NCBI GenBank assembly: GCA_964019055.1
Contig: OZ025211.1
Location: 11,599,900-11,663,899 of the forward strand
Direction of reading: 5' to 3'
DNA: 64,000 nt
Source: Anthopleura xanthogrammica
Lineage: Eukaryota > Cnidaria > Anthozoa > Actiniaria > Actiniidae
Below are positions 56,472-64,000 of this stretch, one piece after another. Below the pieces are notes generated by a model that did not search any database, was not told the DNA's origin, and saw only the letters and a list, made by a program, of their open reading frames with translations. The translations under genes and the position numbers were made by a program. Each line of letters begins with the position of its first letter. The stretch's first letter is position 1.

Positions 56472-57449
56472 TTAAATTCCCAAACTTTGGGAAACTGATA
56501 ACAATGAATCGAGATTGTCTTTTATATAACCGTCTTTCGCATTTTCACTGGACCATCTGCCATGTCTCTTGAATAATCGATCTGGTATTCCACTGTTTGC
56601 TGCAGCTGAAGCCCCTCCTGCTCGCAGACTGTGTAAACTGATCTTGGCCGTGTCTGTGATTCCTTCAAAGGCTTCCTTTATTAGCTCCCTTGCACGAGAA
56701 TAACCAATTCCTTGGGGGCGAACTTTGCGGGAACAGCTAGGCCCTGACAAAGCACGGAAAAGGGGCAGCTCTTCTTGAAAATTCATTTCTGCAGCATCTA
56801 CGTAGCGTTCCAGAGCTTTAACAGGACAAGTCAACAGGCTGGATCTGGATATTGACACCCAGGCTCCTTCTCTCAACTGGTCCGTCTTGGATGATTCTAT
56901 GAAGATAGAAATATAAGAAGAGAAAACCCTAACATCACAGCATTTGATGTTACAGAGTTCACTAAACCGGAAAAAACCTGCGAAACCGATAAGGCACATA
57001 GCAATTGTCCTGAGGTGATATAAAGAAGGATTCTCTTTATATTTCGACACCAACGCGAGTAACATCTCCGCAGTAATGGGTTCTTTCCTGTTCTTAGGCT
57101 TTCCCAGGATTCTCTTAGCAGCAGACAGCATAGGCGCAATCAGGGTATGGTCAGAAACTTTAGGGAACCCCCCTAAGGAGTGCGCCCAGTCGATACTGTA
57201 AACCGCATTCGAGAGAGGAGAAGGGGTCTGAGAATTCTGTAAAATACACTGAAGATAAACTGCGACATGGAATGGGTTGGCAGGGAAATGATCTAAGCGA
57301 TTCTCAGACGTCCAGCGCTTCCAGCGGTTAAACCCTCCCAGATACGTTTTGATAGATCCTTCAGCTTTGGCAGCCAATACCGTCTGCTTTACTTGATCCA
57401 CACACGGCTGAAGGTGGGGAGGCAGGGCTGCACTAAAATCAGACCACAA
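56472..57449 (-). CDS. Retrotransposon tyrosine recombinase
   Basis: A 325-residue frame with a complete catalytic set: Arg161 in GFFRFSEL, His273 and Arg276 in LHSLRAGGAS, His296 in RHGRW, and nucleophile Tyr308 in DGYIKD. The N-terminal 130 residues form the helical core-binding region. The family joins and cuts the circular DNA form of DIRS-type elements without a DDE integrase. It lies downstream of RT in element sense and, unusually, beyond the inner repeat pair, between A2 and B2. The Met at 57,449 is the first in frame; a splice from upstream would also fit, since AG/GT-like sites are nearby. Confidence 0.9.
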   Translation of the reverse strand: MWSDFSAALPPHLQPCVDQVKQTVLAAKAEGSIKTYLGGFNRWKRWTSENRLDHFPANPFHVAVYLQCILQNSQTPSPLSNAVYSIDWAHSLGGFPKVSDHTLIAPMLSAAKRILGKPKNRKEPITAEMLLALVSKYKENPSLYHLRTIAMCLIGFAGFFRFSELCNIKCCDVRVFSSYISIFIESSKTDQLREGAWVSISRSSLLTCPVKALERYVDAAEMNFQEELPLFRALSGPSCSRKVRPQGIGYSRARELIKEAFEGITDTAKISLHSLRAGGASAAANSGIPDRLFKRHGRWSSENAKDGYIKDNLDSLLSVSQSLGI

Positions 57450-57635
57450 GGCAGTGTTGAAAACATCTGAAACAGAAAAGGAAAGAAAAACAGAAGCAAC
57501 AAGAGAAGTAATTGGAACTTTTCATAAACACAATGTTGAATTATTATTATTTAAGATAAATATATTTGTCGTCATTTCAATGGGAAAAAATTATTACGAG
57601 CCAAAAAATTGACCAGAAGTGGTCACTATAATTTA

Positions 57636-57895
57636 CGGCACAGATGGTCCCAAACACAATTTTTTTTTTTTTTTTTTTACAGGGCACAGATAGTCCCAAA
57701 CATTCTCCGGGCACAGATCGTCCCTAATGTTCTCAGGGCACAGATCGTCCCAAACGTTCTCCGGGCACAGATGGTCCCTAACGTTCTCAGGGCACAGATA
57801 GTCCCTAACGTTCTCAGGGCACAGATCGTCCCAAACGTTCTCCGGGCACAGATGGTCCCTAACGTTCTCAGGGCACAGATGGTCCCTAACGTTAA
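57636..57895. repeat. 27-bp minisatellite with poly-T interruption
   Basis: GGGCACAGATCGTCCC recurs at 57,682, 57,709, 57,736, 57,763, 57,790, 57,817, 57,844 and 57,871 (27-bp period). A poly-T run at 57,661-57,678 separates an extra unit at 57,636. It sits between the recombinase and the inner repeats. Confidence 0.92.
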
Positions 57896-58009
57896 TTCAA
57901 TCCTCAGCAAACAAAACAAAATTATATGTATAACAAAGTCCTTGACTTCTAGTGATGACCGAGTCCCAAATCTGAAACCAAAAAAAAAAAATAAATAAAT
58001 AAATAGGAA

Positions 58010-58265
58010 TAAAAGTGATAAGTATAAATATGTGCGGCACTGAAGCGAACACCAAGATGACACAAACAACCTTGACAACTCTTTAAGTACCTACACCAAT
58101 TCCCTTGAGAATACATACCGTCGAGAGAATATTTTTTCGCTAATTTGCAAAACGCGAAAAAATTCATCTCTCTTCTAAATGTACTCAACCCTCCCGCCCG
58201 TGCGAGACTGACTAGTCATACACCTTCATTATTGTTTGTCGTGTGCTCGGCTGGTGACCGCACGA
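58010..58265. repeat. Inner split direct repeats (A2 and B1) abutting
   Basis: 58,010-58,167 equals 61,097-61,254 and 58,168-58,265 equals 56,178-56,275. The exact abutment is the expected junction for circle-based replication. Confidence 0.88.
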
Positions 58266-58410
58266 CCAGCCAAGAGAACAAAGAAAGATGAACTGAAGGA
58301 ATAAAATAATAGTGTAAGAATAATAATGATAATATGAAAAACGGATTAAATAAGGATCAATAACAACCTTGAAGAATACGATCGATAAACAGCATTAAAT
58401 CATTTACCAG

Positions 58411-60711
58411 TTAGAATAGAATCCTCAATGCGAGCATCCTGAATGAGAGATCCTCTGATCCGAAAATACAGGGACAAGAACCGGGAACGAAGGCTTCCCT
58501 AAACGTTGGCAAATCCATCCATGCAATGACAAATCCTCGAAACGATGGGCCATCTGAGATCATGGGCCAGTAGGGGGCCGAAGGCCAGTGGGGAACTATC
58601 AGGGTCCCAGCAGCTTTGCAGTTACGCATGTGCAACAAAACACGAGGAATGAGGCAAATGGGCGGACATACATAATTGTTCTCTCCAGACCAGTCTAACA
58701 CAAAGGCATCAATATCTTCCGAACCAGGATTCCAAAATCTTGAATTAAACCGGGGTAATTTGAGGTTAAGATGGTTCGCAAAACGATCTATAGAATGCGG
58801 CCCCCAAATTTGATCGATCTTAGAAAACGTCTGCTCCGATAAACCCCAATCATCTGAATCGCAGATACGACTCAAAAAGTCAGCCTGATCGTTTTGAGAT
58901 CTAGGAATCCACTCCATTTCGACCGAGATATTGTGGACACAGCACAAATTGAATATATCTAGGGCTTCCTTTTGCAGGTGTTCTTTACTGCTTCCGTTGG
59001 AAATAATCCTGGGAACATTTTGGTTGTCTGTGAACCACTTTATCGAACAACCCGAAAGCTTATCAATCAATGAAAGTAAAACATATTTCACAGCCAAAAT
59101 TTCTCTTAACGTAGAGCTAGTCTGCATTTCATTAGGGCTCCACTGGCCCGAAACTAAATCTCGTCCACATTGGATGGAATATCCACCAAAACCTGTATCA
59201 CTGGCGTCAGAGTACACCACTCCGACCACGCTAGATTTAGATACCATGGCCTTACCATTAAACGAGTTAATGTTTCTTAACCAAAACGAAAGTTCTTCCG
59301 CGACACCTGCGGACAAAGGGAGGCGGTCCTCCCACGAGCGCCTTTGTTCTATGGCATGATAACAATTTCGTGTCAATAATCTAGTAATGTTTCCAACTGC
59401 ACAGGACATAGAGATGATTTGACCTGTGACAGAAGCTAGCTTACGAGCTTGGATAAACGTTTTAGATTGGCATTCCTCTAGGCACACTTTCAATTTGCTA
59501 ATTCTTCTCTCGGGTATACTAATCATGCCAGATTCAAAATTCAAAATGACGCCCAAAAAGGTCACTACTTGGGAAGGGGCCCAGTTGGATTTCTCGTCGT
59601 TTAGGGTGAAACCAGAAGCTAAAATATCACTTCGCACTTCGACGCTTAAGCGTTCGGCCTTATCCAAAGACAAGTCTCCCCCAATCCCATCATCCAAATA
59701 TAAAAGAATGGTATGGCCCTGACTTCTCCAAAATTTTACGAGTTGTCTCATGACTTTGGTAAAAACGTACGGAGCAGAGGTTAAACCAAATGGAAGAACG
59801 CGAAAAACATAGTATTTCACAACTTTGTTTGAGGCCCATTTGAAAGCTAAGTACTTCGTTTGTTCATCACAAATATCAATATGATGGTAGGCCGACTTAA
59901 GGTCAAAAGAAAACACGTGAACCCCTGGGGAGAAAAGCTGGAGCACAGTTCTAATGTCCTCGTACTTAATTGATTTTTTGACAATAAAGTTATTCAGATG
60001 AGATAAATCCAAAATCAGGCGGAGCTTGCCGGATGACTGAATAGCCACATGTAAAGGATTACAATATTCAGGATAGTGAGGAACCTCTTGAATGCAACCT
60101 CGAACAAGTAACTCTGAAATAGCTTCATTAACAAAATCCTGATGAACAAAAGCGGAATTACGGTTTTCTATAGAAAAGGGCAAAGGTAATTCATTAAAGA
60201 CAATGGTGTAACCATATTGAAGGATCTCTAAAACAAACTGCGACGTACCAATTTGCTGCCAAAATTCTAAATGAGCCTTCAATTTTCCTTGCACAAAATC
60301 TGAAGGAGTGGTAATTTGCTCGTACTCATAAGATTCACTGTTTAGATCCACTAGCGGTGGTTGTGGCACTGGATGGTTTGGGACGTGGACATTCGGCGAC
60401 CCAGTGTCCTGGGCGTCCACACCTGAAGCACAAATCGTTTTGTCGATTCGGGAAAAAACGCGGTCCGCTTTGGGGACGAAAATAACGCAAATCACGAGTA
60501 GCAAAATTTGAAGCAGAAAAGGAATTTCCTTGATTTGAACTAGAGGACTGAGATATTCTAGATTTCCTCTTTTTCTCCTGAGCAGACTTAAGCTTCTCGG
60601 CTGCTCTCTTTTCTGCTTTTTTAATTTTCTTAGCATCGACTTCATTATCTGCCAATTCGTCATCAACGTATTCATTAATGGTAGACCATCCGAATTCCGA
60701 CTTATCGGCAA
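58411..60711 (-). CDS. Retrotransposon reverse transcriptase-RNase H
   Basis: A 766-codon frame. RT: LRLILDLSHLN near residue 230, motif A Asp270 in FSFDLKSAYHHI, LPFGLTSAPYVFTKVM near 306, and catalytic YLDD at 338-341. RNase H: Asp502 in VVYSDASDTGFGG, Glu537 in STLREILAV, Asp562 in WFTDNQNV and Asp609 in NDQADFLSR. A 150-residue tail follows. The first 125 codons overlap gag in the +1 frame and look non-native, so RT is probably expressed by frameshift or from an internal start near residue 110-130. DIRS/Ngaro RTs are the closest type by motif wording. Confidence 0.9.
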   Translation of the reverse strand: MPISRNSDGLPLMNTLMTNWQIMKSMLRKLKKQKREQPRSLSLLRRKRGNLEYLSPLVQIKEIPFLLQILLLVICVIFVPKADRVFSRIDKTICASGVDAQDTGSPNVHVPNHPVPQPPLVDLNSESYEYEQITTPSDFVQGKLKAHLEFWQQIGTSQFVLEILQYGYTIVFNELPLPFSIENRNSAFVHQDFVNEAISELLVRGCIQEVPHYPEYCNPLHVAIQSSGKLRLILDLSHLNNFIVKKSIKYEDIRTVLQLFSPGVHVFSFDLKSAYHHIDICDEQTKYLAFKWASNKVVKYYVFRVLPFGLTSAPYVFTKVMRQLVKFWRSQGHTILLYLDDGIGGDLSLDKAERLSVEVRSDILASGFTLNDEKSNWAPSQVVTFLGVILNFESGMISIPERRISKLKVCLEECQSKTFIQARKLASVTGQIISMSCAVGNITRLLTRNCYHAIEQRRSWEDRLPLSAGVAEELSFWLRNINSFNGKAMVSKSSVVGVVYSDASDTGFGGYSIQCGRDLVSGQWSPNEMQTSSTLREILAVKYVLLSLIDKLSGCSIKWFTDNQNVPRIISNGSSKEHLQKEALDIFNLCCVHNISVEMEWIPRSQNDQADFLSRICDSDDWGLSEQTFSKIDQIWGPHSIDRFANHLNLKLPRFNSRFWNPGSEDIDAFVLDWSGENNYVCPPICLIPRVLLHMRNCKAAGTLIVPHWPSAPYWPMISDGPSFRGFVIAWMDLPTFREAFVPGSCPCIFGSEDLSFRMLALRILF

Positions 60712-61165
60712 GCTTAATCAATTTCTGTCTCTCCTTAATTAACTGAATACCTTCTTTGAGTTCCTCCTTCGCTCTATCCACGTTGCCGTTTTCCAACGCC
60801 TTCAACGCCTTCTCGCTCTTCCTGCAAACTTTCTGGTTGATCTTGAACTGTTGCTCGTTCCCTTTCTTCTTGAAGGAGTAACTCTCGGGGGTTTCCACTT
60901 CGTTCGCAAACTGAGTAGCGAGATCCGCTTGTTGCTTGAGAAGATTAGATTGTAAACCAGTAAGTTGAGCGTTGACCGCTTCGAGAATTGAATTTTGCTG
61001 CGCATCTAAAACTGCTTGTAGTTCTGGCGAAATGGCGGCTCCAACTGCTCCTTCTCGCTCACCCATCCGAACTAAACTCACAGGATAATACCAAACTAAA
61101 AGTGATAAGTATAAATATGTGCGGCACTGAAGCGAACACCAAGATGACACAAACAACCTTGACAA
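60335..61165 (-). CDS. Retrotransposon gag-like protein with CCHC zinc knuckle
   Basis: A 276-codon frame. The N-terminal 40 residues overlap the A1 repeat. The middle is Gln/Leu and Lys/Glu-rich helical sequence (coiled-coil-like) and ends with CFRCGRPGHWVAEC, a CCHC knuckle that binds nucleic acid. A likely native start is the Met in the Val-Arg-Met-Gly-Glu-Arg-Glu segment (about 61,066), just after the repeat. It packages element RNA. It overlaps the RT frame by 377 nt. Confidence 0.82.
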   Translation of the reverse strand: MSRLFVSSWCSLQCRTYLYLSLLVWYYPVSLVRMGEREGAVGAAISPELQAVLDAQQNSILEAVNAQLTGLQSNLLKQQADLATQFANEVETPESYSFKKKGNEQQFKINQKVCRKSEKALKALENGNVDRAKEELKEGIQLIKERQKLIKLADKSEFGWSTINEYVDDELADNEVDAKKIKKAEKRAAEKLKSAQEKKRKSRISQSSSSNQGNSFSASNFATRDLRYFRPQSGPRFFPNRQNDLCFRCGRPGHWVAECPRPKPSSATTTASGSKQ

Positions 61166-61254
61166 CTCTTTAAGTACCTACACCAATTCCCTTGAGAATA
61201 CATACCGTCGAGAGAATATTTTTTCGCTAATTTGCAAAACGCGAAAAAATTCAT
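61097..61254. repeat. Split direct repeat, A1 copy
   Basis: The 158-bp unit with AAGTATAAATATGTGCGGCA, identical by eye to 58,010-58,167. It marks the 5' end of the retrotransposon in element sense. Confidence 0.88.
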
Positions 61255-61333
61255 TTTTTTCATGAAATATAAACGGCACACAGGGTTCCCAAAAGCCAAG
61301 ATTAGTGTTGCTGCTCGCCTATCGGCTCGCAGC

Positions 61334-61513
61334 AATAAACCCCCTCTGGCTCACTGAAATATCGGCTGATAATGTCCTTGGATGAGAAATGGTCCTCAAA
61401 ATATCACATTTGCCCTCGAAGCTTTGCTTCTCAGCCAAATGTTCTTTTCTCGGACCATTTCTCATCCTCGGACATTATCAGCCGATATCCCAGCCGCCAG
61501 AAGGGGTTTATTT
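61334..61513. mobile_element. Foldback MITE, family 4
   Basis: The AATAAACCCC...TATCGGCTGATAATGTCC arm is mirrored by GGACATTATCAGCCGATA...GGGGTTTATT, with GAGAAATGGTCC / GGACCATTTCTC further in. Confidence 0.85.
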
Positions 61514-62037
61514 ACTTAATATATCATCTTTTAAGCCTTTGAAGTTTCGTGTCCTTTAGTGGAACACAAAGATGGCCGCTCCACACATATCTTTACCGCC
61601 AAAAATCGCGTCGTGTTTGCTCGCTCATAATTCCACAACATGACCTACAGCATTGAAACTGCCAGCATATGTAGTTTTGAACGCTTTGCAAGATTATGAA
61701 ACTTTTATCTTATTATAATAATGCTTTTGAAATTGATGATATAACGTAGGTGAAAGCCAAGTGAACTAATAATTCCTGTACTTGAGCCTTTGACCGAATA
61801 TATATTTACCAAGATACGGCGACATCTCTTCTAACCCTGGTTCTCAGAGAAGTTCCGAACCTTCCCTTAACTGTTTTTCTACAAAATGTCATTAGTCTCA
61901 AAGCTGCGACTCGTGGAAATGAAAATCAATTATACGAAAGAGTACAAAATGGCTGTTCTGCACGACCTCGCCTACCCAGCTGATCTGAGAAAAAATATTA
62001 GCCAATCAGAATCGAGAAAATTTGCAAAACTGAGGTG
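61514..62037. other. No gene seen
   Basis: Single-copy-looking sequence with short ORFs and no domain recognised. Confidence 0.5.
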
Positions 62038-62235
62038 TCAGAGTTTAACATTTTCTAAAATCGAATCTTTATAATGAAATATATAGTTACTTAGCTGTCT
62101 TTCTGAACTGTTGAAAATGAGAATTTTTGTTTTCTCAATATTTACTGTCAAGCCGTTTGTATTAGAGAATAGTTCGTGTTTGTTTAACAGAGACTGAAGG
62201 TCGCTAAAGAGTGCTTTAGGATCTTCATACATCAT
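62038..62235 (-). pseudogene. LINE reverse transcriptase scrap
   Basis: The frame reads DLQSLLNKHELFSNTNGLTV then NIEKTKILIFNSS, the segment that follows the YADD box in CR1/L2-type RTs (the pattern LNVNxxKTKxxxF). Nothing of the element is left on either side. Confidence 0.6.
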
Positions 62236-62954
62236 TACTCATGATAAAAATCATGATCGAAGTGTTGTGGTCAAGATTGATATCTGGAATGTACCTTTTT
62301 CGAATTCGTAAAATACCGCTGTGTTCCTTGACTACAGATTTATTTACGCAGTGTTAGCCTCGATTTTGTGTAGAATATTCATGTGTTCCAGTGAAGGTCC
62401 GTGGAATTTCAAAGTGTTTGTATTGTTGAAGTTGTGCATTCTTTACTTTACCGTTGGTATTTGTTAGACCACGGGCTCCAGAGTCGCCTCGTTAAGTACG
62501 TTACCGATTAATTCCGAGTGACACACGATCGGTTCTTAATATTAAACAGACAAACATCACGAGATTGAAATCGGAGCTAGATGTTTATTCACTACTAAAG
62601 GTCAGCCGTACCGAAGCAGATTTATTAAACCGTTGAAAACAAAAAAATGCGTTAGTTTTAATCCTAACATGGAGGCGACTCTGGCGCCCGTGACTGGGCG
62701 ACCCCATTTGGCAGGCCGTCGAGGGGCCAGGTACTCAGGGTACCCATTTGTAGATTATGTAACTGCTGTACTCAATCTCTCTGGGTGGTAGTGGTTACTG
62801 CGCAAGACTGCAGAGATCCCATTTATACATGTTGTGTTAGTAAACCATTGTCATAATGAGGACGTGCAGTGTTTTGAGGGCATTAAACATGGCGAAGCTG
62901 GATCTAGGGGAGTTTTTTCCCCATTCCACTTCCTGCACATGCAGAATTTCTCAA
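62236..62954. mobile_element. Spacer with an imperfect hairpin element
   Basis: CACGGGCTCCAGAGTCGCCTC (about 62,472) and GAGGCGACTCTGGCGCCCGTG (about 62,673) form an imperfect inverted repeat about 220 bp apart, a likely MITE. No gene is seen. Confidence 0.5.
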
Positions 62955-64000
62955 AAATGTGGTGAAATGTTATGTTTTATAATAGAATATATCATATTAA
63001 CTTTTTTCCTGGGGTAAGTTCCGACCTAAAGACCGGCCAGGCCAGACACCAGGCCTGCAAAGCCCCGACTAATGTAGTCTTGTGTTGCTGTGGCGATCCT
63101 AAGAGGGGTGGCAGTGTAGGATGAGTTTTGCCACCATTACCTATTCTTATATTAGACAAATAGAAGCTATGATATACTGCAAACAAAGCAAAATAAAATA
63201 TAAGTAACGAATGGTCTGTCAGAGCAAGGGCTCTAGGACACAGTCGTTGTGTGTATTTGAATTGCGTTGTGTGTAAGTAAATATATGTATTGAAAAACGT
63301 ATTTCCAAACATAGAGTGTCAACACGTTTTATGAAGATTGATTTTAAAGGATGCTGTTATACTGTGGAATCGCTGTCAAAATTGTCAAAAAGTACTCACG
63401 ATGCACCTGAGTTCCTGAGGAATCCTGTGCGTGAATGAACAACAATTAAATTAATCAGAGATAAAAGAAAAACAAAGAAAAAAAATAGGAATTAAAAAGA
63501 AAAAAAGAGAATAGCAATTAAAAAAAATTATATATATATATACAAGAAAAAAAAAAAGAAAAAAAAATGAAAAGAAAGTCTACCACACCAGTTATTCCCA
63601 GTCGGCCTACCATCCAAGTACTAAGCTAGCCCTACCGATCGCGAGTTTCACTGTTAATTTAGCCGTAGAAGGAAAAACCAGGAGCACTCCAACTGGTTTT
63701 AAAGCAGACCGCGCAAAAACAAAACAAAACAAACAAAAATAGGAATGATAAGCACTAAGAGGAAAGCACCAAATGAAGAGAAGTTTTAACTCAGATGAAA
63801 ATCTGGTGCTGGAAACGTTTTTCATTTTTTCTATTCTATTTAAAAATAGAATAGAAAAAATAAAAAACGTTTCCAGCACCAGATTTTCGAACAAGCAAAT
63901 TGCAATTAGGGGATTCGAAATCATTCATAAAAAGTGGGAAGGGGGGGCTCAGCCTCCCAAAAATCTCATGTGCCCCCAGCTTACCCTAGTCCTCCGCCTA
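62955..64000. repeat. Dispersed 1-kb repeat, copy 2, with 5S-rRNA-like segment
   Basis: Matches 37,157-38,126 and runs to the window end. It differs by a 74-bp palindrome around 63,804-63,878 (GGTGCTGGAAACGTTTTTCA and its inverse) where copy 1 has a single arm. Confidence 0.8.
63576..63669 (-). pseudogene. 5S rRNA-derived sequence, copy 2
   Basis: Same as at 37,760-37,852: TCTACGGCTAAATTAACAGT at the start and TTAGTACTTGGATGGTAGGC near the end on the minus strand, with the same internal deletion relative to 5S rRNA. The shared deletion shows both derive from one source copy, not from separate 5S genes. Confidence 0.75.

Larger units (their letters stand above)
56178..61254 (-). mobile_element. 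Tyrosine-recombinase retrotransposon (DIRS/Ngaro-like) with split direct repeats
   Basis: Coding is on the minus strand: gag, RT-RNase H, then tyrosine recombinase. A 98-bp repeat occurs at 56,178-56,275 and 58,168-58,265. A 158-bp repeat occurs at 58,010-58,167 and 61,097-61,254. The two inner copies abut exactly. In element sense this is A1 (61,254-61,097), B1-A2 (58,265-58,010) and B2 (56,275-56,178), the split-direct-repeat layout of Ngaro/PAT-type elements, which replicate through a circular intermediate and integrate with the recombinase. No methyltransferase domain was seen. All three main frames are open, so it is young and perhaps competent. Confidence 0.88.

Noticed and set aside
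1..64000. CRISPR arrays, bacterial operons or riboswitches
   Set aside because: Introns, TATA/polyA signals and transposon types show eukaryotic DNA; the tandem repeats have no spacer structure.

Overview
This is eukaryotic, metazoan DNA: genes are split by GT-AG introns, promoters carry TATA boxes, AATAAA signals follow the stops, and most of the window is transposons, satellites and microsatellites. The mix (a tyrosine-recombinase retrotransposon with split direct repeats, CR1/L2-like LINEs, a Crypton-like remnant, a 5S-rRNA-derived repeat, many TIR MITEs) and the style of the secreted proteins suggest a cnidarian, probably an anthozoan. That is inference; no marker here fixes the species.

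The most distinctive content is a family of three paralogous four-exon genes: copy A (5257-7423, +), copy B (30023-32569, +) and copy C (42117-39519, -). B and C are convergent. Each encodes a signal peptide, a strongly acidic propiece in three small exons, a Lys-Arg site, and a roughly 120-residue domain that is almost only Arg, Tyr and Cys, with 17 conserved cysteines, no acidic residues and a conserved C-terminal Pro-Arg-Gly. I cannot name a known family. The layout is that of a charge-neutralised precursor of a secreted cationic peptide (antimicrobial, venom/nematocyst or matrix). The copies lie in duplicated blocks that also carry the upstream flank, a GGATGG-type minisatellite in intron 3 and a (CAT)n array downstream.

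Layout. 1-5 kb: MITEs, a 75-bp triplication, and diverged satellite monomers, one split by a TTAA-flanked element. 5-10 kb: copy A and its CAT array, split by a TIR element. 10.6-12.2 kb: a 5'-truncated LINE. 12.5-13.8 kb: a TIR element with a Crypton-like fragment. 14.3-18.7 kb: minisatellites of 111, 84 and about 132 bp. 18.8-28.6 kb: a satellite of 1.2-1.4-kb monomers with a 5187-bp higher-order period. 29.7-33.8 kb: copy B and its CAT array. 34.8-35.8 kb: an internally deleted DNA transposon. 37.2-38.1 kb: a repeat with 5S rRNA similarity. 38.2-42.2 kb: copy C. 42.6-49.4 kb: diverged satellite monomers and a LINE 3' end.

50-55 kb holds two tail-to-tail host-gene fragments, both of nucleolar ribosome-biogenesis genes: IMP4-like (+) and DDX24-like (-). 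Each lacks its 5' exons here and each carries one reading-frame lesion. 55.5-56.1 kb is a folded-back fragment resembling a C76-type cysteine protease. 56.2-61.25 kb is a nearly intact DIRS/Ngaro-like retrotransposon with gag, RT-RNase H, tyrosine recombinase and split direct repeats. 61.3-64 kb has MITEs, a LINE scrap and a second copy of the 5S-related repeat. All calls come from reading the sequence; no database search was run.
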